Below, piece by piece: positions 34,995 to 43,120 of a stretch of 64,000 nt of DNA. The translations under genes and the position numbers were made by a program. The DNA is from Pseudomonadota bacterium (GTDB lineage: Bacteria > Desulfobacterota > Desulfovibrionia > Desulfovibrionales > Desulfovibrionaceae), in the NCBI GenBank assembly GCA_023399375.1, contig JAEWPX010000173.1, positions 32,494 through 96,493 of the forward strand. Direction: 5' to 3'. Position 1 is the stretch's first letter. Every line of letters begins with the position of its first letter. Below the pieces are notes generated by a model. That model did no database searches. It saw only the letters and a program-made list of their open reading frames with translations, and had not been told where the DNA came from.

Positions 34995-35558
34995 CTACTG
35001 CTTGCCGGTTCCGGCCTTGGACCACATCACTTGCTTCCCGAACACATAAAAGTAATTGCCCCCGGATACAAGGGTCAAAACCAGGGCCACATACAAAAGG
35101 ATTTGCCCCAGGGGCACGGGGTCGAGCCCGAACCAGGGGTAATGCAGCAGCAAGGGGCAAAGGGCCAGCATCTGCAGGATGGTCTTGAGCTTGCCGTAGC
35201 GGTCGGCGCTGATGACTATGCCGTAGTCCACGGCGATGGCTCGCAGCCCCGTCACGGCGATCTCCCGGCCGATGATGATCACGGCCACCCAGGCCTCGAC
35301 CCAGCCCAGGCGCGTGAGCATGATCAGCACCGAACTGACGAGCAGCTTGTCGGCCAGCGGGTCGAGAAATTTGCCGATGGTCGTGACGAGGTTTTGCCGC
35401 CGGGCCACGGCGCCGTCCACGATGTCGGTCACCGAAGCGGCGATGAAAAACAACAGCGCGGCCAAGCACGTGCCCCGACCGGGAAAGTACAGCAGCACGA
35501 CCAGGATGGGCACAGCCCCGATCCGGGCCAGCGTCAGGTTGTTGGCGAGATTGAACAT
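34995..35558 (-). CDS. pgsA: CDP-diacylglycerol-glycerol-3-phosphate 3-phosphatidyltransferase
   Basis: 187 residues, multi-pass membrane protein. The CDP-alcohol phosphotransferase motif is complete: DIVDGAVARRQNLVTTIGKFLDPLADK near residues 45-71. FNLANNLTLARIGAVPILV is the usual PgsA opening. It makes phosphatidylglycerophosphate on the way to phosphatidylglycerol and cardiolipin. It lies between the ftsB-like unit (136 bp away, AT-rich spacer) and the Mrp gene. Confidence 0.94.
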   Translation of the reverse strand: MFNLANNLTLARIGAVPILVVLLYFPGRGTCLAALLFFIAASVTDIVDGAVARRQNLVTTIGKFLDPLADKLLVSSVLIMLTRLGWVEAWVAVIIIGREIAVTGLRAIAVDYGIVISADRYGKLKTILQMLALCPLLLHYPWFGLDPVPLGQILLYVALVLTLVSGGNYFYVFGKQVMWSKAGTGKQ

Positions 35559-35689
35559 CGTCGTTTGGCCTTTGTGTTACGGCTTGCTGGCAGGCGTGTA
35601 AAGCAATCCCCGGCCGGCGTAAAGCCTTTCGCCGCGTCGCCCTCCCCGCTTGCCGGAGGAAGGGACGCCGCGGGCGATGCCGCGTTTTC

Positions 35690-36559
35690 CTACGGACAGG
35701 GCGACGCCGCGGCCTCGAGGCTTTCGCGGCAGGCGGCGGCGACGTTTTTCGCCAGGGCCGCAAAGGCGGCCTTGGCCGGGCAGTCTTCGTCCAGGGACAC
35801 CACGGGCCGGCCCAGGTCGCCCGCAACCACCGTGGCCGGATCGAGCGGCACCGCGCCGAGGAAATCCAGGCCGTACGCACGGGCCAGGGCCTCGCCGCCG
35901 CCTTTTTTGAACAAGGCGATTTCCTTGTGGCAATAGGGGCAGACGAGTCCGCTCATGTTCTCCACCACGCCGAGGATGTTGGCGTTGGCGTACTGGAGGA
36001 AATTGATGGTCTTGCGCACGTCGGCCAGGGACACTTCCTGGGGCGTGGTCACGAGCAGGCACAGGGCGTCGCGCACGGTCTTGAGCACGGTCAGGTGCTC
36101 GTCACCGGTGCCGGGAGGCGAATCGATGACGAGATAGTCGAGTTCCCCCCAGTCCACATCGGCCAGGAACTGGCGAATGGCTGTGGTGCGCATGGGGCCG
36201 CGCCACAGGACCGCCTGGTCGGGGTCGTCGAGCAGGGACTGCATGGAGACCACGAGCAGGTTGCCGCCCGCGCGCTTGGGAGCCAGCGGCGCGTCGCGTC
36301 CGGCTTCGAGCGCGCCGGTGATGCCGAGCATGCGCGCGACGCTCGGGCCGTGCAGGTCCACGTCGAGCAGGCCCACACGGGAACCGGCGTCGGCCAGGGC
36401 CCGGGCCACGTTGACCGCCACCGAGCTTTTGCCCACGCCGCCTTTGCCGCTCATGACGAAGAGTTTGTAGCGGATCCTGCCGAGCGTCGCACCGATACGA
36501 CCGTCGCGGGCGTCGCGGGAATCATCCCCGCGGCCGGAACAATCCGTCAGGGTTTGCAT
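35690..36559 (-). CDS. Mrp/ApbC (NBP35-type) Fe-S carrier P-loop ATPase
   Basis: 289 residues. The deviant Walker A is VMSGKGGVGKSSVAVNVARAL near residue 36; Walker B is DYLVIDSPPGTGDEHLT; ENMSGLVCPYCHKEI carries the CxxC that bridges an Fe-S cluster between two subunits. It is thought to transfer clusters to target proteins. There is no N-terminal DUF59 domain, the short version common in sulfate reducers. It begins 27 bp after the pcm stop. Confidence 0.92.
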   Translation of the reverse strand: MQTLTDCSGRGDDSRDARDGRIGATLGRIRYKLFVMSGKGGVGKSSVAVNVARALADAGSRVGLLDVDLHGPSVARMLGITGALEAGRDAPLAPKRAGGNLLVVSMQSLLDDPDQAVLWRGPMRTTAIRQFLADVDWGELDYLVIDSPPGTGDEHLTVLKTVRDALCLLVTTPQEVSLADVRKTINFLQYANANILGVVENMSGLVCPYCHKEIALFKKGGGEALARAYGLDFLGAVPLDPATVVAGDLGRPVVSLDEDCPAKAAFAALAKNVAAACRESLEAAASPCP

Positions 36560-36586
36560 CCGGAATCCTTTCTCCCTTGTCGGGCC

Positions 36587-37246
36587 CTACCAGCCGTGGG
36601 CGCCGACGAGATCGACGAACATGACGTCGCCGAGCTTGCGCGCGAGGATACGGCCGTTTTCCTTGCGCACCACATGGAGTTCCTGGCTGCGCCGGGACGC
36701 GCCTACGGGAATGACCATGCGCCCGGGGTCCGCAAGCTGCGCGAGAAGCGGCTCGGGGATGCGCGGCCCCCCGGCCGTGACCACGATGCGGTCGAAAGGC
36801 GCTTCGTCGGGCCAGCCCAGGGTGCCGTCGTCGAGCTTGAAGCGGACCTTCAGGTAGCGCAGGCTCTCGAGGAGCCGCCGCGCCGCCTCGTACAGGGGCC
36901 GCACCCGCTCCACCGTGAAGACGTACGCGCCCAGTTCCGCCAGCACCGCGGCCTGGTAGCCCGAGCCGGTGCCGATTTCCAGCACCCGCAGCCCCCGCGA
37001 AACCTCGAGCAGTTCCGTCATCCAGGCCACGACATACGGCTGGGAAATGGTCTGCCCGTGCCCGAGCGGCAGGGGATGGTCCTCGTAGGCCTGGGGAATG
37101 AGCGCCTCTTCCACGAAAAGATGGCGGGGCACCTTGCGCATGGCCCGCAGCACTTCGGGATCGGAGACGCCCCGGGCCTCGATCTGATCCCGGACCATGC
37201 GATCGCGATTGCGCTTGAAGTCGATTTTCGGCCCAGGTCCGTTCAT
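36587..37246 (-). CDS. pcm: Protein-L-isoaspartate O-methyltransferase
   Basis: 219 residues. MVRDQIEARGVSDPEVLRAMRKVPRHLFV, then GHGQTISQPYVVAWMTELLEV and SAM motif I VLEIGTGSGYQAAVLAELGA, and DRIVVTAGGPRIPE: a complete Pcm. It methylates isoaspartyl residues to start repair of aged proteins. ATG 37246 is chosen because residues upstream do not match the family and AAAGGG lies just ahead. It is divergent from the CBS-domain gene. Confidence 0.95.
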   Translation of the reverse strand: MNGPGPKIDFKRNRDRMVRDQIEARGVSDPEVLRAMRKVPRHLFVEEALIPQAYEDHPLPLGHGQTISQPYVVAWMTELLEVSRGLRVLEIGTGSGYQAAVLAELGAYVFTVERVRPLYEAARRLLESLRYLKVRFKLDDGTLGWPDEAPFDRIVVTAGGPRIPEPLLAQLADPGRMVIPVGASRRSQELHVVRKENGRILARKLGDVMFVDLVGAHGW

Positions 37247-37395
37247 TTTCGCCCTTTCCCCGAACCGACGCCAGGGCTTGCGCGCATGGCGGCACGCTCC
37301 ATTTTTGAAACCAGAATCCGCCAGCCAAGTCAACCGCCCGAGCCTTGACAGGCAGGCGGCTGCGATGCCATTTGCGATGCATCAAGGAGGCATCC

Positions 37396-37863
37396 ATGCT
37401 CACCACCCGCGACCTCATGACCGAAGACCTCATCGCCCTGCGCGACAGCGACTCCCTGCTCGAAGCCCAAAAGGCCATGGAGCAGGCGCGCATCCGCCAC
37501 CTGCCCATCATCGACGCCGCCGGGGCCTTCGTGGGCCTATTAACCCACCGCGACCTCCTGGCCGCCTCCGTCTCCCGCCTGGCCGACATCGATCAGGCCA
37601 CGCAGGAAGAAATCTACGCCGCCATTCCCATCCATGAAGTCATGCGCGCCGACGTGGCCATGGCTTCCCCGGAACTGCCCCTGCGCCAGGCGGCCGAAGT
37701 GCTGCTCACGCAGAAATACGGCTGCCTGCCCGTGGTCGAGAGCGGCAAGCTCGTCGGCATCCTCACCGCGTCGGATTTCATCCGCCTGAGCCTCGACCTC
37801 ATGGACGCCCTCGAAGCCAACGAAAAGCTCGATTGCCAGGGCTGCCAGGACTGTCAGGACTGA
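37396..37863 (+). CDS. Tandem CBS-domain protein with CxxCxxC tail
   Basis: 155 residues. Two CBS motifs: TTRDLMTEDLIALRDSDSLLEAQKAMEQARIRHLPIID (1-40) with GLLTHRDLL, and VMRADVAMASPELPLRQAAEVLLTQKYGCLPVVE with GILTASDFIRLSLDL. Such pairs bind adenine nucleotides as energy sensors. The final residues read CQGCQDCQD, a CxxCxxC cluster that is unusual for stand-alone CBS proteins and could bind metal. ATG 37396 has AAGGAGG six bases upstream. It is divergent from pcm. Confidence 0.9.
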   Translation: MLTTRDLMTEDLIALRDSDSLLEAQKAMEQARIRHLPIIDAAGAFVGLLTHRDLLAASVSRLADIDQATQEEIYAAIPIHEVMRADVAMASPELPLRQAAEVLLTQKYGCLPVVESGKLVGILTASDFIRLSLDLMDALEANEKLDCQGCQDCQD

Positions 37864-37892
37864 CAGTCGGCCCCGGTTCCGGCCCTTTTTCC

Positions 37893-37935
37893 AAGGCCCC
37901 CCGCGATTTCCGGCAACACGGACGTGGGGGGCCTT
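37893..37935 (+). terminator. Hairpin downstream of CBS-domain gene
   Basis: A perfect 10-bp inverted repeat (AAGGCCCCCC with GGGGGGCCTT) over a 23-base loop, 30 bases after the stop. It lacks a T-run, so it is only a candidate terminator. Confidence 0.4.
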
Positions 37936-37973
37936 CGCGTCCAAAGAGAACGACAGTTTTTACGCGAAATCTG

Positions 37974-38008
37974 TTGACTTCCGATTTGTGAAATTTTACG
38001 CTTTTCAC
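37974..38008 (+). promoter_or_regulatory. Cytochrome c3 promoter with overlapping inverted repeat
   Basis: -35 TTGACT (37974-37979), 17-base spacer and a weak -10 TACGCT (37997-38002), about 105 bp before the start. GTGAAA (37988-37993) and TTTCAC (38003-38008) form an inverted repeat straddling the -10, a plausible operator. Confidence 0.5.
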
Positions 38009-38107
38009 TTGAATTACGGCGGCGGGGCTACGCCTGCGACTGCCGCCTGTGTATTCGCAGCGGCTAGGTCCTTTTACCGTTTCTTGGAGCTTTAAGGAGG
38101 GAGTTGG

Positions 38108-38575
38108 ATGCGTTCCAAGGTCATGCTTTCCATGTTGGTCGGTTCGATGTTCACCTTGGCCCTGGCCACCGTCGCCATGGCCGATGGCGGCAAGTACAGC
38201 CCGATCGTCGACGCCAAGTCCGAGCTGTGCTATCCCCTGACCCTTACCTTCAAACGCCCGTCCGGGGTGCTCAAGACCAGCTTCGCGCCGGTTTCGTTCT
38301 CCCACGGCCAGCACGGCAACATCGCCTGCGGCACCTGCCACCACATGTGGGACGGCAAAGGCAAGATCGAGGGCTGCGCCACCGAGGGTTGCCACGACAA
38401 CCTCAAGGAGCGTCAGGAGCCCACCTCCTATTTCCGCGCCTTCCACGACAAGAACGCCGAGAACAGCTGCCTGGGCTGCCACATGAAGACCAACATCGCC
38501 CGCAAGGAAAAGGGCCAGAAGCCCCTTTCCGTGGCTCCTTGCTCCAACAACGGCTGCCACGTCGCCCAGAAGTAA
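38108..38575 (+). CDS. Periplasmic type I tetraheme cytochrome c3
   Basis: 155 residues including a signal peptide (MRSKVMLSMLVGSMFTLALATVAMA). Four c-type heme sites appear in order: CGTCH (CX2CH), CATEGCH (CX4CH), CLGCH (CX2CH), CSNNGCH (CX4CH), the type I c3 pattern, with extra axial histidines (FSHGQHGN, CHHM, AFHDKN). It shuttles electrons from periplasmic hydrogenases and formate dehydrogenases to membrane complexes. AAGGAGGGAG precedes the ATG. It has its own promoter and a very strong terminator, as expected for one of the most abundant proteins of sulfate reducers. Confidence 0.97.
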   Translation: MRSKVMLSMLVGSMFTLALATVAMADGGKYSPIVDAKSELCYPLTLTFKRPSGVLKTSFAPVSFSHGQHGNIACGTCHHMWDGKGKIEGCATEGCHDNLKERQEPTSYFRAFHDKNAENSCLGCHMKTNIARKEKGQKPLSVAPCSNNGCHVAQK

Positions 38576-38602
38576 CACGCGTTCGAGTGCCCCGCCGTTT
38601 TT

Positions 38603-38631
38603 GCCCCCGCCTCGCGCGGGGGCTTTTTTTT
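38603..38631 (+). terminator. Strong Rho-independent terminator of cytochrome c3 gene
   Basis: GCCCCCGC (38603-38610) pairs with GCGGGGGC (38616-38623) over a 5-base loop and is followed by eight T residues. Confidence 0.92.
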
Positions 38632-38750
38632 GTCCGTTTCCCGGCGACACTGCACCATTTTCGCTCCGACCGTTGCCAGACGCACGGGATGTCGCTATGC
38701 CGAGACGACCCTGGCCGACAGGCCCCGTCAACCCCATAGGAGGCGCGACC

Positions 38751-39146
38751 ATGGACGAACCGTATCTGAAGCCGGGTTTTTTCAGTTGGAACGAACTGAT
38801 GACCACGGATGTGGAGGCCGCCAAGACCTTCTACACCGGATTGCTCGGCTGGACCGCCGAGGACAAGCCCATGCCCGAAATGGGCATGACCTACACGCTG
38901 CTCAAGATCGGCGACACGCCCGTCGGCGGCATGATGGCCATGCCGCCTGAGGCCGGTCCCATGCCGCCGGTCTGGGGCAGCTACGTCAACGTGGACGACG
39001 TGGACGCTGCGGCGCAAAAAGCCGTGGCGCTCGGCGGCTCCATCTACAAGGAGCCCACGGACATCCCGGGCGTGGGCCGCTTCTGCGTGGTCGGCGATCC
39101 GCAGGGCGCGTTTTTGGCGCTGATCAAATTCAAGATGGAAGGCTGA
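38751..39146 (+). CDS. VOC-family (glyoxalase/dioxygenase fold) protein
   Basis: 131 residues, two beta-alpha-beta modules: SWNELMTTDVEAAKTFYTGLLGWTAED and WGSYVNVDDVDAAAQKAVALGGSIYKEPTDIPGVGRFCVVGDPQGAFLALIKF. This is the single-domain vicinal-oxygen-chelate type related to Cfp30B-like proteins. Metal ligands and substrate are not certain. ATG 38751 has TAGGAGG seven bases upstream. Its TGA stop shares one base with the ATG of the cyclase gene, so the two are coupled. Confidence 0.82.
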   Translation: MDEPYLKPGFFSWNELMTTDVEAAKTFYTGLLGWTAEDKPMPEMGMTYTLLKIGDTPVGGMMAMPPEAGPMPPVWGSYVNVDDVDAAAQKAVALGGSIYKEPTDIPGVGRFCVVGDPQGAFLALIKFKMEG

Positions 39147-39835
39147 TGCCGGACAGTAACGACAACGCGCGGCGGACGCTGTGGCGCGACATTTCGCTGC
39201 CCCTGTCCGCCGCGCTCCCCGGCATCCCCGGCGACCCGCCGTTTCGCCGCGAACTGTTCCTCTCCCGGGATGCCGACGGCTGCGAGACCGCGTCCTGGAG
39301 CCTTTCCGCCCACGCCGGCACGCATCTCGACTTCCCCGCCCATTTCCTTCCCGGCGGCCGCCGCGCCGGCGATTATCCGGCTACGGCATTCTTCCTGCCG
39401 GCGCGCGTCGTCGATACCGGCGAATCCCTGGCGCTCGGCCCGGAACTGCTGGACGTCGCCCTCGTCGCAGATGCCGCCCCGGGCGAGGCCGTGCTCTTTC
39501 GCACGGTCAATTCCGCAACACGCGCCTTTCTCGGCTCCGCTTTCCCCGAAACCTTCGCCACCCTGACCCCGGCGCTGGCCGCACGCTGCGCCCGGCAGGG
39601 CCTCGCCCTCGTCGGCATCGACGCCTTAAGCGTCGAGCACCTGAACGACCCGGCCTTTCCGGTCCACCACATTCTCCTCGAAGCCGGCGTGCTCATCCTG
39701 GAAGGGCTTCTCCTGGCCGACGTCGCGCCGGGGCGCTACCTGCTTTCCTGCCCGCCGCTTCGCGTCCCCGAAGCCGAGGCCTCGCCGGTACGCGCCGTGC
39801 TCGGGCCGGCGGATTTTTTCCGGGAACGGCCGTGA
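39146..39835 (+). CDS. Cyclase-family (kynurenine-formamidase-like) metal hydrolase
   Basis: 229 residues. ISLPLSAALPGIPGDPPF near the N-terminus and SAHAGTHLDFPAHFLPGG near residue 52 give the HxGTHxDxPxH metal-binding motif of the cyclase/KynB family; GLALVGIDALSVEH is the third typical segment. It likely hydrolyses an amide or lactone in the cytosol; no kynurenine genes are near, so the substrate is open. It begins at the last base of the VOC stop and ends in a GTGA overlap with the next gene. Confidence 0.85.
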   Translation: MPDSNDNARRTLWRDISLPLSAALPGIPGDPPFRRELFLSRDADGCETASWSLSAHAGTHLDFPAHFLPGGRRAGDYPATAFFLPARVVDTGESLALGPELLDVALVADAAPGEAVLFRTVNSATRAFLGSAFPETFATLTPALAARCARQGLALVGIDALSVEHLNDPAFPVHHILLEAGVLILEGLLLADVAPGRYLLSCPPLRVPEAEASPVRAVLGPADFFRERP

Positions 39836-41022
39836 CCGCGCCCTGGCTCACGCCCTGGCGGCTTCGGGTCTACCCGCGCCTGCTGCTAACGGCCATGGGC
39901 CTGGCCCTGCTTTTCGCCCTCTGCACCGGCTCCGGGGCCAAGGTCGTCTCCGGCAGGCTCGGAGGCGATTTCGCCGAATTCTACGCCGCCGGGCGCATCG
40001 TGCTTACCGGCCGGACGGAGCGGCTCTACGACCAGGCCGTCCAGCGCGCCGCCGAACGCGACCTGATGCCGGAGGGCTCCGGGGACGTGTTCGTGCCCTT
40101 CGCCTACCCGCCCCAGTTCGCCTTGCCCTTCGCCCTGCTCGCCGCCCTACCCTACCGCTTGGCTTTTGTCGTGCACTTCGCCGCCATGGCCGTCCTGCTT
40201 TTCCTGGCCGTGCGCATCGCCTGCCGCGACCTGTCCTGGGCCGCGCCGTACACGGTCGCCGTCTTCTGCGCGGCCATCCTTTTCTATCCGCTCCTGCGCG
40301 CCCTGCTCGGCGGCCAGAACACGCCGCTTTCGCTGTGCCTCTTCGCCGCCGCCTGGAGCCTCGAGCGGCGCGGCCGCCCGGTTCCCGCCGGACTGTGCCT
40401 GGCGGCGCTGTGCTTCAAGCCCCAGCTCGGCCTCGGGCTGCTCGCGCTCTACGCCCTGGCCGGACGCACGCGCATGGCGCTTTCCGCCTGCCTGGGACTC
40501 GCCGCCATTCTTGCCGGCAACACCGCCGTCTTCGGCCCGTCCTGGCCCGCCGCTTGGCTCGGCTACGCGGACTGGGTGGTGCGCACGTCCCTTGGCATGG
40601 AAGGCGAAATGGCCGTGAGCTTCCCGGGCGTCGTCCGCCATCTCCTCGCCGCCTGGCCCCGGGCGGGCCTTGCCGCGGGGCTTGTCGCCGCGTGCGCGGT
40701 CCTGGCCTGCCTGGGCGTTACGTTTTGGCGCAGGCGCGGCCGGCCCCTCGACCTGGCCTGCCTGGGACTGGCTGCCGCCGGCTTGCTCCTGGCCGCGCCC
40801 CATGCCTATTTCTACGATGCCGGCTTGCTCTTCTTCCCCGCCCTGGCGCTCCTCGACGCCAGGCTGCGCCATGCCGCTTCCATCGTCTGCGGCCTCTGGC
40901 TGGCGGGGCTGGCGCAACTCATTGCCCCGCGCCTCGGCCAGAGCCCACTGTTCCCGGCCGCTCTGGCCCTGTTCGGCCTGTGCCTGGCGCTCGTTGCCGC
41001 GCCGCGCCGGGTCCGCCTCTGA
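39832..41022 (+). CDS. GT87 (DUF2029) family polytopic membrane glycosyltransferase-like protein
   Basis: 396 residues, about ten hydrophobic segments. After helix 1 comes GGDFAEFYAAGRIVLTG, the acidic motif of C-type (dolichol- or polyprenyl-phosphate-sugar) glycosyltransferases; LLGGQNTPLSLCLFAAAW and AALCFKPQLGLGLLALYAL are GT87 marks. It presumably transfers a sugar from a lipid carrier at the outer face of the inner membrane. The GTG start at 39832 overlaps the cyclase TGA in GTGA. The acceptor is unknown. Confidence 0.82.
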   Translation: MTAPWLTPWRLRVYPRLLLTAMGLALLFALCTGSGAKVVSGRLGGDFAEFYAAGRIVLTGRTERLYDQAVQRAAERDLMPEGSGDVFVPFAYPPQFALPFALLAALPYRLAFVVHFAAMAVLLFLAVRIACRDLSWAAPYTVAVFCAAILFYPLLRALLGGQNTPLSLCLFAAAWSLERRGRPVPAGLCLAALCFKPQLGLGLLALYALAGRTRMALSACLGLAAILAGNTAVFGPSWPAAWLGYADWVVRTSLGMEGEMAVSFPGVVRHLLAAWPRAGLAAGLVAACAVLACLGVTFWRRRGRPLDLACLGLAAAGLLLAAPHAYFYDAGLLFFPALALLDARLRHAASIVCGLWLAGLAQLIAPRLGQSPLFPAALALFGLCLALVAAPRRVRL

Positions 41023-41065
41023 CGCCCTGCGCAATACCTGACTATTTTTTCTACGTGAGAAGGCT

Positions 41066-41116
41066 ATTATTACAAATCGTAGCCGAATCGTTGTATGAAC
41101 GACGATTTCGTAATAC
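41066..41116 (+). promoter_or_regulatory. Cluster of AATCGT half-sites at the importer start, candidate operator
   Basis: ATTACAAATCGT (41069-41080) faces ACGATTTCGTAAT (41102-41114) as an imperfect inverted repeat, with a further GAATCGTT (41085-41092) inside. The direct and inverted half-sites cover the first possible start codon (41095), which argues for a repressor site or a later start. Likely ligand class, judging from the genes, is a metal or oxyanion. Confidence 0.45.
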
Positions 41117-42216
41117 GAAAGGCCATGGCGTCTTCCATACTGGCCGTGTCGTCCTTGGCCGCGACACATCTCGCCCGGCAGCGGCTCCTGGGCCTGCGGG
41201 CGCTCGGCCTTTGCGCCGCCCTGGTTCTCCTTACCCTCTACGCCCTGGCGGCAGGCAGCTACGACCTCACTCCGGGCCGGGTGCTCGCCGCGCTTTGCGG
41301 CCAGGACACCGGGCCGGGTGCGGTGGTCGTGCGCAGCATCCGTCTGCCGCGCATCCTGGCTTCCATGGCCGGCGGTTGCGGCCTCGCCGTCTCCGGCGTG
41401 ATCATCCAAAGCCTGCTCGGCAATCCGCTGGCTTCGCCGTTCACCCTGGGCATCAGCCATGGCGCGGCCTTCGGCGCGGCCTGCGGCATCGTCTTTTTCG
41501 GCGCAGGGAGCTTCTCGGCCAATGCGCTGTTCGCCACGGCCGGGGAAACGGCCCGCGTAAGCGGCGTCTTCGCCACGTCGCTTTGCGCCTTTGCCGGTGC
41601 CCTTGCCGCAACGGCTATCGTCTCCGTCCTGGCGCTGCTGCGCAGGCTGGGGCCCCAGGCCATCATCCTGTGCGGCGTGGCCCTTTCCTCGCTTTTTACG
41701 GCCGGCACCATCCTCATCCAGTTCTTCGCCGACGAACTGCAACTCGCGGCCATCGTCTTCTGGACCTTCGGCGACGTCTCCCGGGCGCGCTGGCCGCAAA
41801 TTGCGGCCATGGCCGCGGCCGCCGGGGGCGTCACAGGCATGTACCTGCTGGCGCGCCAGGACTTGAACGTCCTGTTCGCCGGCGACGACGTGGCCGCAAG
41901 CGTGGGCGTGGCCACGCGCAGGCTGCGCCTGTGGGGCATGGGGCTGGTGGTGCTGTGCACGGACGTAGTGGTCGCCGTGTGCGGGGTCATCGCCTTTCTC
42001 GGGCTGCTCGCGCCGCACATCGCCCGGCGCACCACTGGCGCGGACCATGGGCCGCTGGTCGTGCACGCCGGGCTCTGGGGCGCGCTGCTGCTGCTTGGCG
42101 CGGACACCGCCGGCCGGTTGTTCACTGGCACGGGCGTGCTGCCCGTGGGCGTGCTCACTTCATTCATGGGCGCGCCGCTCTTCCTATTCCTGCTACTTCG
42201 CGGAGGTCGGTCATGA
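41095..42216 (+). CDS. FecCD-type ABC importer permease
   Basis: 373 residues, about ten membrane helices. SIRLPRILASMAGGCGLAVSGVIIQSLLGNPLASPFTLGIS near residues 80-120 and GVIAFLGLLAPHIARRTTGADHGPLV near 305-330 (ATPase contact loop) are the hallmarks of the FecCD/BtuC family. Substrates in this family are siderophores, cobalamin, heme or, in MolB, molybdate and tungstate. ATG 41095 has no clear site; MASSILAV at 41125 is an alternative and would place the half-site cluster wholly upstream. The stop overlaps the ATPase start in ATGA. Confidence 0.92.
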   Translation: MNDDFVIRKAMASSILAVSSLAATHLARQRLLGLRALGLCAALVLLTLYALAAGSYDLTPGRVLAALCGQDTGPGAVVVRSIRLPRILASMAGGCGLAVSGVIIQSLLGNPLASPFTLGISHGAAFGAACGIVFFGAGSFSANALFATAGETARVSGVFATSLCAFAGALAATAIVSVLALLRRLGPQAIILCGVALSSLFTAGTILIQFFADELQLAAIVFWTFGDVSRARWPQIAAMAAAAGGVTGMYLLARQDLNVLFAGDDVAASVGVATRRLRLWGMGLVVLCTDVVVAVCGVIAFLGLLAPHIARRTTGADHGPLVVHAGLWGALLLLGADTAGRLFTGTGVLPVGVLTSFMGAPLFLFLLLRGGRS

Positions 42217-42983
42217 GCCTTGCCGCGGAAAACGTCCGCTTCGCCTACAACGGCCGCCTGGTCCTCGGCGACGTGAGCCTCGGCCTGACGCCGGGGCGCG
42301 TCACCGCCATCCTGGGCATAAACGGCGCGGGCAAGACCACGCTGCTGCGCTGCCTGGGCGGCCTGCTGCGTCCCGGTTGCGGTTGCGTGCGCCTTGACGG
42401 GCGCGACCTGCGGGAGTTTTCCCGCCGCGAGGCGGCCCGGGCCATCGCCTACGTGCCCCAGTCGCAGCAGGCCGAACGCCTGACCGTATTCGAAGCCGTG
42501 CTCCTCGGACGGCGGCCGCACATGGGGCTGCGGCCGGGGCGGCGCGACCTGGCCCGGGTCGAGGCGGTGCTTAGCGGCCTGCATCTCGCCGACCTGGCTT
42601 TCCGCCGCCTGGACGAACTTTCCGGCGGTGAGAGTCGGAAGACCACCATCGCCCAGGCCCTGGCCCAGGAACCAGACGCCCTGCTCCTCGACGAGCCGAC
42701 CGCAAGCCTCGACCTCAAAAACACCCTGGAAGTCTTCGACATAGTCCGCGCCGCCGTGATGGCAAATGGCGTGGCCGCGGCGGCCGTGCTCCACGACCTG
42801 TCCCAGGCCATGCGCTTTGCCGACGATTTCGTGCTGCTCGCCGCCGGACGCATCAAGGCCCAGGTGGACCGGGCCGGGCTCACCCCCGAAATCGTGCGCG
42901 AAGTCTACGGCGTGGAAGTGGCGCTTGGCGAAGTGGGCGGCCATCCCGTCGCCGCCCCCCTGCGCGTGGCCGACGCGGCGTAG
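42213..42983 (+). CDS. ABC importer ATP-binding protein (FepC/MolC type)
   Basis: 256 residues. Walker A ILGINGAGKTTLLRCLGG near residue 35, Q-loop YVPQSQQAERLTVFEAVLLGRRP, signature LSGGESRKTTIAQAL near 138, Walker B ALLLDEPTASLDLKN and switch histidine AVLHDLSQAMRFAD. It energises the FecCD-type permease to which it is coupled. The signature has ES in place of the usual Q-x. A palindromic repeat element lies in the 137 bp before the binding-protein gene. Confidence 0.93.
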   Translation: MSLAAENVRFAYNGRLVLGDVSLGLTPGRVTAILGINGAGKTTLLRCLGGLLRPGCGCVRLDGRDLREFSRREAARAIAYVPQSQQAERLTVFEAVLLGRRPHMGLRPGRRDLARVEAVLSGLHLADLAFRRLDELSGGESRKTTIAQALAQEPDALLLDEPTASLDLKNTLEVFDIVRAAVMANGVAAAAVLHDLSQAMRFADDFVLLAAGRIKAQVDRAGLTPEIVREVYGVEVALGEVGGHPVAAPLRVADAA

Positions 42984-43017
42984 GGGGAGAGGAGATGGGA
43001 AAGGAGGGAGAAGAGGG

Positions 43018-43068
43018 AAGATGCCTCCGGCGGCCGGGAGGGGATGATCCCCTCCCGGACCCTCCTCG
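43018..43068 (+). repeat. Palindromic intergenic repeat element, copy 1
   Basis: GATGCCTCCGGCGG, then CCGGGAGGGGAT and its complement ATCCCCTCCCGG flanking a short loop, then ACCCTCC. A second, clearly related element lies at 58880-58935, also a few tens of bases after a plus-strand stop. Both share CCTCCGGC, a GGAGGGG stem and GGACC after the stem. This looks like a REP-like or inverted-repeat element. Confidence 0.6.
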
Positions 43069-43120
43069 ATGGGGAAGGGGTTGGGGGCGGAGAAGTGCCA
43101 TACAAGATGGGAGGGATGGG

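Noticed and set aside
37986..38010. CRP/HcpR-type site upstream of cytochrome c3
   Set aside because: The TTGTGA and TCACTT arms are 12-13 bases apart instead of the six expected for that class, so I kept it only as a generic inverted repeat.
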